DNA of 37,713 nt, taken from the NCBI GenBank assembly GCA_913056355.1, contig CAJXMX010000007.1, forward strand, positions 1 through 37,713. Reading direction: 5' to 3'. A program made the translations under genes and the position numbers. This DNA is from an uncultured Opitutales bacterium. GTDB lineage: Bacteria; Verrucomicrobiota; Verrucomicrobiia; Opitutales; Oceanipulchritudinaceae. The notes under the pieces were generated by a model that had not been told where the DNA came from, did not search any database, and worked only from the letters and a program-made list of their open reading frames with translations. Positions 1-8,357 of the stretch are shown here, in pieces; positions within the stretch are counted from its first letter, which is position 1, and each line of letters starts with the position of its first letter.

Positions 1-728
1 GGCTCTGGGCCATGGAAACCCCGCAAGCCTTTCCACGCGAACTGATCGAGCGGGCCCACGAGGCCCTGAAGACGCCGGTCACCGACGACCTTGCCGCCGT
101 GGAGGCCATCGGTGAACCGGTAGCCCTGGTGGAGTCCCCCACTCCCAATCCCAAGCTTACCCGTCCGGCGGACCTGGCCCTGCTGGAGAGCATCCTCAAT
201 CAAAACGCCATGAAAGATCCCACCACCCAGGAAATACGTGTCGGTTTCGGATACGACATCCACCGGCTGCAGAAGGGCCTTCCCCTTGTGCTGGGCGGAA
301 TCCGCCTGCAATCGGAATGGGGGCTGGTCGGGCACTCCGACGCGGACGTGCTCAGCCACGCCATTGCCGACGCCATTCTGGGGGCCTGCGGACTTCCCGA
401 CATTGGTCATTACTTTCCCAATACAGATCCCGGCATCGCGGGCATCTCCTCCCAGGAAATACTCCGCCGCGCCCGCCACGAGGCCAAGCAGGCAGGGATG
501 CGGCTGGTCAACGTGGATGCCACCCTGATTGCCGAGAAACCGAAAATCGCACCCTACATCGGCCGGATGAAGCAGCTCCTGGCGCAGACCCTGAAGCTGC
601 AGCCGACCGACATCGGGATCAAGGCCACCACCCAGGAACAGATCGGCGCCCTCGGACAGGGCGCCGGAATGGCCGCCCATGCGGTGGCCACCGTCCGGGG
701 CTCCCGGCAGTCGGAAAATCAGGAATAG
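1..728 (+). CDS. ispDF: Bifunctional IspDF, 3' part only: IspD C-terminus fused to complete IspF (MECDP synthase)
   Basis: Frame is open from the left edge (..LWAMETPQAF..) with IspD C-terminal motifs (TPQAF, TDDLAAVEAIG, NPKLTRPADLALLESIL), then a short linker and IspF motifs (GFGYDIHRL, LGG, GHSDADVLSHAIADAILGA, DIGHYFP). The ATG at 12 is internal. Confidence 0.88.
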   Translation, partial: LWAMETPQAFPRELIERAHEALKTPVTDDLAAVEAIGEPVALVESPTPNPKLTRPADLALLESILNQNAMKDPTTQEIRVGFGYDIHRLQKGLPLVLGGIRLQSEWGLVGHSDADVLSHAIADAILGACGLPDIGHYFPNTDPGIAGISSQEILRRARHEAKQAGMRLVNVDATLIAEKPKIAPYIGRMKQLLAQTLKLQPTDIGIKATTQEQIGALGQGAGMAAHAVATVRGSRQSENQE

Positions 729-1135
729 ACTTCGTCTTCGTCAAAGAACCGCTTGATCTCGGCGGCGGCCGATTCGGGTCCGTCGGAGGCATGCACGATG
801 TTGAGCATCATGTCGGTCCCCCAGTCTCCCCGGATGGTGCCGGCGGGAGCGGCCAGGGAATTGGTCGGCCCGAGCAGGCTGCGCACGCGCTCAATGGCCT
901 TGTTGCCCTCAAGAATCATGATCAGCACCGGGCGGGAGGACATGAATGCCTCGATCTCGGGAAAGAAGGGCTTGTCCGCGATATGGGCGTAATGCTCCTT
1001 GAGCAGGCCGCTGTCGAGCTGCTTCATCTTGGCCGCGATGATGTTGAAACCCACGTCCTCGAACCGGGTCAGGGCCGCACCGACTTTGCGCTTTTCAATC
1101 GCGTCGGGCTTGAAGATAATCAGTGTTTTTTCCAT
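719..1135 (-). CDS. ndk: Nucleoside diphosphate kinase
   Basis: MEKTLIIFKPDAIEKRKVG.. and NIVHASDGPESAAAEIKRFF (active-site His). Start set at MEKTL rather than the longer ORF start at 1234. Confidence 0.95.
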   Translation of the reverse strand: MEKTLIIFKPDAIEKRKVGAALTRFEDVGFNIIAAKMKQLDSGLLKEHYAHIADKPFFPEIEAFMSSRPVLIMILEGNKAIERVRSLLGPTNSLAAPAGTIRGDWGTDMMLNIVHASDGPESAAAEIKRFFDEDEVYS

Positions 1136-1212
1136 AGGGTGGTCTGAATTTCCCTTATCAGTAGAAGCCGTCGGATTGCTGGCAAGGATAAAGGATTCCC
1201 CCTGCACGCACC

Positions 1213-2688
1213 ATGGAGCCACATTCAGCAGCAACCCGGGAGCTTGTCCAACAACTTGGAGAAGAACAGGTAATCACCGAACCGGAGACGCTCTACCGCG
1301 TCTCCATGGACAATCTTCGCTACAGCCGGTTGCCATCGGCCTGCATCCGGCCTGTGGACGAGGACGCAGTGGGGAAAGTCCTCGAGCTGGCGAACCGCAG
1401 CCGGGTTCCGCTGACCCCCCGCGGGGCGGGATCAGCGACCACCGGGACCACCTCCCCGGAACCCGGCGGCTGGGTTCTCGACTTGTCCGGATGGCGGGAA
1501 ATCTTTATTGATCCGGTGGCCCGGATGGCCTTTGTCCAGCCGGGGGTGACCCTGGGGGCGCTCGACGAGGCGGCCGGGGAGCATGGACTGACCTATCCGC
1601 CGGACCCCGGATCCAAGGCCTACTGCACTGTGGGGGGATCCATCGCCACCAACGCCGGCGGCATGCGCGGGGCCAAGTACGGGGTGACCCGGGATTACGT
1701 GATTTCGTTGGAGGGCTTTCTCCCCACCGGGGAGTTTGTGCGCTGGGGCAGCAACGTGCGCAAGTTTTCCGCCGGTTTCAACCTGCGGGACCTCTGGGTC
1801 GGTTCGGAGGGGGCGCTCGGGGTGATCACCGGAGCCGTCCTGAAACTCCTTCCCAAAGCCCCCGCGCGGGCCACTTGCCTGGCCGTTTTCGGCTCGGCCC
1901 GCGAGGCCATCACCTGTTCGCAGGAAATCCTCAGCCGCGGATTGACCCCCTCGGCCATGGAATTTCTCGATTCCCAGACCGTGGCCTGCACCTTCTCCTT
2001 CTGGAAGCGGAAGTCGCCCCACCTGCTGGAGGAACTTCCTGAGGGGCTGCGGGCCTGGAACAACCGCCAGGACAAGCCGGCGGCCCTCATTATCGAGGTC
2101 GACGGCCGTCCCGGGGAAGTGGATACCCAGCTTAAGGAAATCCTCAAATGTGTCTCCGAACACACCCGGCACTTCGACAGCGCAGTCGATCCCGAGGCCG
2201 TGGAATCCCTCTGGAAGCTGCGGCGCTCCTGTTCACAGGCCATGTTTGAGCTGGGCCCGCGGAAGCTCAACGAGGATGTCGTGGTTCCGTTCGAACACCA
2301 GCTGGAGCTGCTGGAATACGTCGAGGACATGCACCGGCGGACCGGTCTCCCGACCCCCACTTTTGGCCATGCCGCGGACGGCAATTTCCATGTCCACATC
2401 ATGTACGACGACCTGGATCCCGACATCTCCATCCGGGCCGAAAAAGCCATCGGCGCCCTCATGGAGAAGGTCGTCGAGCTGGGCGGGGCCATCTCCGGCG
2501 AGCACGGGATCGGCCTGGCCAAGTCGCCCTTTTTCCAGATCCAGCATTCAGAGGCGGAAATCGCCGCCATGCGAAGGATCAAGGAGGCGCTGGACCCGAA
2601 TGGCATCCTTAATCCGGGCAAGCTGTGGCACCGGCACGAGCCCTGGACTTTTCCGCGGGAGAAGGTGCGCATGCCCTGGGACCATTGA
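1213..2688 (+). CDS. FAD-binding oxidase, GlcD / D-lactate dehydrogenase-like
   Basis: FAD-binding type 4 motifs (PLTPRGAGSATTG, VGGSIATNAGGMRGAKYG) and C-terminal GEHGIG..NPNGILNPGK-type motif. Confidence 0.9.
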   Translation: MEPHSAATRELVQQLGEEQVITEPETLYRVSMDNLRYSRLPSACIRPVDEDAVGKVLELANRSRVPLTPRGAGSATTGTTSPEPGGWVLDLSGWREIFIDPVARMAFVQPGVTLGALDEAAGEHGLTYPPDPGSKAYCTVGGSIATNAGGMRGAKYGVTRDYVISLEGFLPTGEFVRWGSNVRKFSAGFNLRDLWVGSEGALGVITGAVLKLLPKAPARATCLAVFGSAREAITCSQEILSRGLTPSAMEFLDSQTVACTFSFWKRKSPHLLEELPEGLRAWNNRQDKPAALIIEVDGRPGEVDTQLKEILKCVSEHTRHFDSAVDPEAVESLWKLRRSCSQAMFELGPRKLNEDVVVPFEHQLELLEYVEDMHRRTGLPTPTFGHAADGNFHVHIMYDDLDPDISIRAEKAIGALMEKVVELGGAISGEHGIGLAKSPFFQIQHSEAEIAAMRRIKEALDPNGILNPGKLWHRHEPWTFPREKVRMPWDH

Positions 2689-2730
2689 TGTGTACTGGAC
2701 AATACCCGGCAGGTCCCTAGCCTGCCCCGG

Positions 2731-3405
2731 ATGCGCGTCGTAGTGGTAGAGGATCAGGCCCTGTTCCGGGAATTCCTCGTTGATGCGCTGGAAGGGAAGC
2801 TGGATTGCCAGGTCGTCGGCCAGGCCGCCGACGGCGAAACGGCCCTTGATGTGGTCCGGGCACAAAAGCCCGATCTCCTGATCCTCGATATCCTGATCCC
2901 CAGGTTATCCGGTATCCATGTGGCCAGTATCCTGGGCAAGGAAATACCGACCCTGCGGATCATGGGCCTGTCCGCGGAACTGGATGTGAAGACCGTTCAC
3001 CAGGTCCACCGCCTGCAGCTGGCCGGCTTCATCGACAAGAACGACGCCGGACGGGAGGTCCTGCAGGAAGCCGTTGCCTGCATGCGAAAGCGTCAGCGCT
3101 ACTTTTCGCCGACCATGAGCAAAGTCCTGCGAAGCCTGAAAATCGATCCGCAGGCGTTTTCGAAGATCCTCACCCGCCGCGAGCAGGAAGTGCTGACCCT
3201 GGCCGGGGCCGGATGGAGCGACGACCATATCGCCGAGGCCCTCGGCCTGGGGGTGACCTCGGTCCAGACTCACCGCAAAAACCTCTTCCGCAAGCTGGAT
3301 GTGCACAGCACCCCGGAGTTGATCCGCTATGCCCACCAGGCGGGATTCTGGAAATCCGAATTTGAGCGCATGGATCTTCGGGACACCTATCACCTCCACG
3401 ACTAA
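2731..3405 (+). CDS. Response regulator, REC + LuxR-type HTH
   Basis: MRVVVVEDQALFREFL, DLLILDILIPRLSG, and LTRREQEVLTLAGAGWSDDHIAEALGLGVTSVQTHRKNLFRKL. Confidence 0.93.
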   Translation: MRVVVVEDQALFREFLVDALEGKLDCQVVGQAADGETALDVVRAQKPDLLILDILIPRLSGIHVASILGKEIPTLRIMGLSAELDVKTVHQVHRLQLAGFIDKNDAGREVLQEAVACMRKRQRYFSPTMSKVLRSLKIDPQAFSKILTRREQEVLTLAGAGWSDDHIAEALGLGVTSVQTHRKNLFRKLDVHSTPELIRYAHQAGFWKSEFERMDLRDTYHLHD

Positions 3406-3422
3406 CCGGAAGTATCCTTCGG

Positions 3423-6400
3423 CTAGAGGTGCTCGAATTCCTCGAAAAAGGACGGTAGGTGCCGCGCCAACTCTTTCCACTCGAGGCGGGCTCCCTCGAT
3501 ATCTCCGGCCATGGCCGCGACCTGCAGGTCCTTGAGCATTTCCGGCAGGACTCGCGGCCGCACCATGCTGAGGTGACCCAGCAGCTTGTGCGCCACGGAG
3601 CGGACCCGCCCGCAGTCGGAACCGCCGAGTGCGTCCACCAGTTGCTCCTCCAGCAGGAGGAAGTCGTTCCGCCAGCGGTCCTTGAGGGCTTTCCAGCCAT
3701 CGGCGGCCGGCATGTCTCCCAGGAGGCCCCGGCCGGACAGGTATTGTCCCGCCTCCGGTCCCTGGATCTTCTCCACCAGGGCATGCAGGCGTCTCTCGTC
3801 CAGCGGCTTGGTCAGGAAGGCGTTCATCCCATTCTGGAGGCACTTCTCCTGTACCTCGACCGTGGCGTACGCGGTCATCCCGACGATCACCATTTCCCTG
3901 GGCACCTGCCCGTCCGCGCGAAGGGCCCTGGCGATCTCCAGCCCGCTGAGGGACGGGAGGTCCCAGTCCAGGATGACCATCAAGAAACGGCCGCTCCGGG
4001 CCAACTCCAGGCCTTCCCTGCCATCGGCCACGGACTCCACCCGGCAACCCATCGCTCCCAGCTTGTCCTCCAGGATAATCCGGTTGTACTCCATGTCCTC
4101 CACCACCAGGACCGGGATTCCGGCAGCCCGCCCGGCGACGGTTTCCGGGGCGGCGGCGGCGCCGGTCAGAGGCCGCAGCTCGACCGGTATCAACACCCTG
4201 AATACGGAACCCTGCCCCGGCCGGGAATCCAATTCAAGGACCCCGTGCAGGCAGTCGACATAGGCCTTGACCAGGGCCAGGCCAATCCCGGTTCCCCGGA
4301 CCTTGGGGCCCTCCCGGGGCGCCTGGTAGAACTTCTGGAATACCTTTTCCGATTCCTCCCGGGAAATTCCGTCCCCGGTGTCCCTGACCTCGACTTCCAA
4401 AAGCGATTCCTCCCCTTCGCTCCGGGTCCGGATGGTCAATTCCACTTTTCCGGATCGCGTGAACTTGACCGCATTCGAGGTCAGGTTGCCGATGATTTGC
4501 TGGATCTTGCGCTCATCCGAGTATATCCCGGTCCCGGCGGACACCTTGACCGAGTCGTTCAGGACCAGTCCCTTGGCTTCCGCCTGGACCCGGTAAATCT
4601 GAATGATTCCCCCGGCCAGCTGGTGGATGTCGAACAAACGTTTATCAACCCTCAGCTGTCCCGAATCCATCCTCGCGAAATCCAGCACTTCCTCGACCGT
4701 GGAGCGCAGGTAATGGGCGGCCTTCTTGAGGGCCTTCAGGTTGCGCGCCGGGGCTGGCTGTCCCTCCCGTAACTCGCTGATCAGACCGATCACGCCGTTC
4801 AGCGGGTTGCGGATCTCATGGCTCAGGTTGGCGATGAAATCATCCTTGAAGCGGTTGGCCTTTTCCAATTCGCTGGTCCGCTCGCGCACCAGGCTCTTGA
4901 GGATTCGCTGGCGCCGCCGCAGGTAATGGCCCTGGCCCTGCAGAAAAGCGAAGACCAACAGCACCGCCAGGATCACATAGAGCCCCACCGCCAGGGGGCT
5001 CCGCAACCAATGCGGCCGGACATGGATCGGGACCGAAGCCATGGGCCCGGTTCGTCCGAAGGGATCCACGACCCGCACCTGCAGCTGGTAATCGCCGGCC
5101 ATCAGCTGCCCCAGCTCCCGCACGGCCAGCGCGTCCGGACGCCCCCAGGCTTCCTCGAGGCCCTTGATGCGGGATTGAAACCGGACCGGATAATCACTGC
5201 TGACCAGCGGCGCTCCGAACTGGAATCGCGGATTGGCTTCGCCAAACCCGAAATCCATTGCCTGCGCCGGGGCCAGCCCGGCAGCCACATCCCAGACCAC
5301 GGGAGCGGTCGGCTCCGGGATGCTCTCACTCAAGGACCGCTCAGCGACCAGCAGGCCCTTCCTTCCCGCGATGATAACTTCTTTCCCGCGGACCCGGATC
5401 TGCTGTATCCGACCCAGTGAGTTGAGGTCGACCCATGGAACCCTGCGCAATTCGGGCGGCCTGCCTGCCAGCCAGTCGACCTCAATGATGTAACTGGACT
5501 CGATGTCGTTGTCCCAGTAAACCAGCCAGCCCATGAGCCGCTGGTCCTCCGTCCACATGCAACCCGCCTGGAAATCCCGGCTACCGGGCTCGAACACCCC
5601 CTCCTCCCATGAATCCCCCGCGCCCCCGTACCGGTACAACTTACCTCCCAGAATCACCACCGGACCCGTCTCCGTCACGAAGACCGGCATCTCCCGGCCC
5701 TCCAGGACCTGCCCGGCAATCGACTCGTGCCGCTGCATCCGCAGGCCGGGTCCATCCGGATGAAACTCCAGCAGCGGGGACTTGTGCGACCAGGCCCAGA
5801 TCCGCCCCTGCCCGTCCGCTTCCAGCGCGTAGAGGTCCGTCCCCGCCTCGAACTGCTGGATGCGTTTCAGCTTATTGTCCTGGTCCAGTCGATACAATTC
5901 CAGCTGGTCCTTGAAACAGGTCAGCAGCCGCCCGTCCCCGAGCATGGCGAAGGCCCGGATCTCCCGGCCGAAATTATGCACTTCCCGCGTCTCCCGCCCG
6001 TCCCAGGACATCAGGCGGTCGTAGTTTAGGAAGTAGGCAACTTTATTAAAAGATAAACACTTATAAACCTCACCCTGGTGGATAATATTGTAGGTTGGCT
6101 TGGTTTGGCTCAAATCAAGTTCAACTAAGCCACTTTCAGTAGGTAACAGAATAGAGCTAGAAACTTGGATTATTCCATTTGGATTCCTGACAATTCCATC
6201 TTCAAAAATGAAGAAGCCTGCCAATTTTGGCTCCTTCCTCAAAACTGAAACTCCATCGAGTTGCAGCGCCATAACTTGATCGCGGGGATCAACAACGAAT
6301 TTTAGAATTATCGCACTAAGACCATCACCTTCGTCAATTACATCACAAATATTTTCCGTAGTATTAGAAAATTCTATTACTCCCCTATCAATAGTACCAA

Positions 6401-7190
6401 GATAGTAATTACCTTCTGAATTTCTGAATCCACAACTAGTAATGAGATGTTCTGATATTCCAAAATCAATATCCACCACTGACCCGTCGTGTTCTACCTC
6501 AAATATCCCATTACCTGAAAATCCTCTCAGGGAATTCCGGACAGTATCCTCCAAATATACTAAACTGTCATTTGCTAAGCCGGGATCATTTGAGATTAAC
6601 AACTTGCTATCATCCATAATCTTCCACAATCCGGAACCTACTTCATGAGCATATATTCCTGATTTCAGGAAATGAAATATGACCCTATGTTGGCCTTCAA
6701 ACTCCCAAGATGAAAAGTATCCTTCACTAACTTTAAACAAGCGCCTATCCGTACTTATCCAGAGGAAATCACCATCGTGATACAATTCCCATATTTCACC
6801 AAATCCATGATAGGCATCGGGAATCAGGTCCATTCGAGACTCATATTGCAAGGTTTGGGGATTCAAGACTCCAAGCGAATTGTAAGCTCCCAGCCATAAC
6901 ATGCCCTCTGGATCAAATGCCAATCCGCGAAGGTTAAAAAGCCGATCCGGCCCCAATGGAATTAAATGAATTCCATCCCATCTCCAGAGTCGATCCCTAC
7001 CAATATATGCCACACCCGAATCATCCCACACCACATTCCAGAAATATCCGCCTTGGCCAGATTCGTCAGCAATTATCTTTTTAGCTACAGGATCACGATC
7101 GCTTATTTCCTCACAGTATCCATTAGGTCTGATTCCCAACAGAAATACAAACGCAATTAAGATTAGGGATTTCTTAAAATCTAGACTCAT
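3423..7190 (-). CDS. Hybrid sensor histidine kinase: signal peptide, propeller repeats, Y_Y_Y, TM, HisKA, HATPase, REC, Hpt
   Basis: FIANLSHEIRNPLNGVIGLI (HisKA), NLTSNAVKFT / GTGIGLALVK (HATPase), PVLVVEDMEYNRIIL..VILDWDLPSLSG (REC), VAHKLLGHLSMV (Hpt). ATG start at 7190; the track start at 7199 is TTG. Confidence 0.92.
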   Translation of the reverse strand: MSLDFKKSLILIAFVFLLGIRPNGYCEEISDRDPVAKKIIADESGQGGYFWNVVWDDSGVAYIGRDRLWRWDGIHLIPLGPDRLFNLRGLAFDPEGMLWLGAYNSLGVLNPQTLQYESRMDLIPDAYHGFGEIWELYHDGDFLWISTDRRLFKVSEGYFSSWEFEGQHRVIFHFLKSGIYAHEVGSGLWKIMDDSKLLISNDPGLANDSLVYLEDTVRNSLRGFSGNGIFEVEHDGSVVDIDFGISEHLITSCGFRNSEGNYYLGTIDRGVIEFSNTTENICDVIDEGDGLSAIILKFVVDPRDQVMALQLDGVSVLRKEPKLAGFFIFEDGIVRNPNGIIQVSSSILLPTESGLVELDLSQTKPTYNIIHQGEVYKCLSFNKVAYFLNYDRLMSWDGRETREVHNFGREIRAFAMLGDGRLLTCFKDQLELYRLDQDNKLKRIQQFEAGTDLYALEADGQGRIWAWSHKSPLLEFHPDGPGLRMQRHESIAGQVLEGREMPVFVTETGPVVILGGKLYRYGGAGDSWEEGVFEPGSRDFQAGCMWTEDQRLMGWLVYWDNDIESSYIIEVDWLAGRPPELRRVPWVDLNSLGRIQQIRVRGKEVIIAGRKGLLVAERSLSESIPEPTAPVVWDVAAGLAPAQAMDFGFGEANPRFQFGAPLVSSDYPVRFQSRIKGLEEAWGRPDALAVRELGQLMAGDYQLQVRVVDPFGRTGPMASVPIHVRPHWLRSPLAVGLYVILAVLLVFAFLQGQGHYLRRRQRILKSLVRERTSELEKANRFKDDFIANLSHEIRNPLNGVIGLISELREGQPAPARNLKALKKAAHYLRSTVEEVLDFARMDSGQLRVDKRLFDIHQLAGGIIQIYRVQAEAKGLVLNDSVKVSAGTGIYSDERKIQQIIGNLTSNAVKFTRSGKVELTIRTRSEGEESLLEVEVRDTGDGISREESEKVFQKFYQAPREGPKVRGTGIGLALVKAYVDCLHGVLELDSRPGQGSVFRVLIPVELRPLTGAAAAPETVAGRAAGIPVLVVEDMEYNRIILEDKLGAMGCRVESVADGREGLELARSGRFLMVILDWDLPSLSGLEIARALRADGQVPREMVIVGMTAYATVEVQEKCLQNGMNAFLTKPLDERRLHALVEKIQGPEAGQYLSGRGLLGDMPAADGWKALKDRWRNDFLLLEEQLVDALGGSDCGRVRSVAHKLLGHLSMVRPRVLPEMLKDLQVAAMAGDIEGARLEWKELARHLPSFFEEFEHL

Positions 7191-7266
7191 GTAAAGCAAA
7201 AAGATTAATCAAATTTAGGTACATCCCCATTTGGAGGACTACCTGAAATAGCCTGATTCTCGCCCC

Positions 7267-7446
7267 ATGCGAATCACCTTATATTTCATCATTCGAGATG
7301 TGTTGGCCATTGTTTGTTTGTCCGTAGGAATAGTTCTTACCAGTCAAAATGAAGAATACCTAAAGTCAAACTTGGCTTATCATAAGGCCGATAGTAAATC
7401 GTATTTTCCAAGAGGAACTCTACCTTGTGGAAACAACCATCGCTAA
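7267..7446 (+). CDS. Possible 59-aa small ORF with N-terminal hydrophobic segment (not in ORF track)
   Basis: Own translation: MRITLYFIIRDVLAIVCLSVGIVLTSQNEEYLKSNLAYHKADSKSYFPRGTLPCGNNHR*. In-frame stop upstream at 7249-7251. No good Shine-Dalgarno at normal spacing. Just below the track's apparent 60-aa cutoff. Confidence 0.25.
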   Translation: MRITLYFIIRDVLAIVCLSVGIVLTSQNEEYLKSNLAYHKADSKSYFPRGTLPCGNNHR

Positions 7447-8357
7447 CCCCCATGCTGACCCTGGCGCCGGTGCGGTATGCGCGGATTCTGCGGGCCGCGG
7501 GGGGGCCAGTGGGTCTCATTGCATTGGGCCGGTTGCGGATCGGGGGCGTGGAATGCTACCGGGCCGGGGCACAACTGTCGGATCGCGGGTCGCTGCCGAT
7601 CGGGGAAAGGGCATTGTTTGGCCCGATTGACGGGAGCGGGACGGATCGATCACCGCTGCTGGCCAGGTACAAGGCGATTTCGGAGGCACTGGAGCGCTGG
7701 GCCTACCATGAGTGCCATGGTTCCGGGCGTGGGGACGCGTGCGGGCTGCATCTGGACCCGACCAGCAGCGGCATGGCCGCCTTTCCCGGACTTTGGAAGG
7801 GGCAAGCCCGGAGGCAGGCCCGGCGGGAGGCGGTGGAGCGCTGGTGCCTGGTCGAATGGTGGGCGGGACTCCTGGAGCACCGTCCCCTGACAGTGCCCTA
7901 CCCCGGTTTGAGCGGGATCGAAATTGACAATCCCATCGGCCGCGACCGGATGGTGATCATCTGGGGGAAGCTGGCCAACGGCAGGGTGGCCTACGGTTAC
8001 TCCGCCGCGCGGTCGCTGCGGGAAGCCACCTGGAAAGCCCTGGTTGAGCAGACCAGCTGCGCCGAGGTCCTTGCGGAACTGGCCGATGAACGGGCCGAAA
8101 GGGATCCGGCCCCGTGGGAGGATTTGAAAAACGAGCTGGAGCGGCGCGTCTTGTATTACTCCTCAACGGTGGGCCACCGCCGCTTTCGAGAGCGGCTGGA
8201 TAAACCGGTTTCAACAGCACGGAATCAGGCTCCCTCCCCGGTTTTCGACACGGAGGTGCCGGGCCCCTGGAGCCGTTATGCCACGGTCTGGCGGGTCCTG
8301 TACCCGACCCGCCGCCGGGACCACCACGATCCGGAGAGCCTGACCTTCTTCTGGTGA
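7425..8357 (+). CDS. Compact YcaO-like domain protein
   Basis: YcaO-family-like stretches: SPLLARYKAISEALERWAYHE, QARREAVERWCLVEWWAG, AYGYSAARSLREATWKALVEQTSCAEVL. TTG start at 7425 preceded by AGAGGA (7411-7416); alternative ATG at 7452. Confidence 0.6.
   Translation: MWKQPSLTPMLTLAPVRYARILRAAGGPVGLIALGRLRIGGVECYRAGAQLSDRGSLPIGERALFGPIDGSGTDRSPLLARYKAISEALERWAYHECHGSGRGDACGLHLDPTSSGMAAFPGLWKGQARRQARREAVERWCLVEWWAGLLEHRPLTVPYPGLSGIEIDNPIGRDRMVIIWGKLANGRVAYGYSAARSLREATWKALVEQTSCAEVLAELADERAERDPAPWEDLKNELERRVLYYSSTVGHRRFRERLDKPVSTARNQAPSPVFDTEVPGPWSRYATVWRVLYPTRRRDHHDPESLTFFW

Noticed and set aside
7337-7519. 60-aa minus-strand ORF across the YcaO start
   Set aside because: Overlaps the composition boundary and the YcaO gene; no motif or start support.
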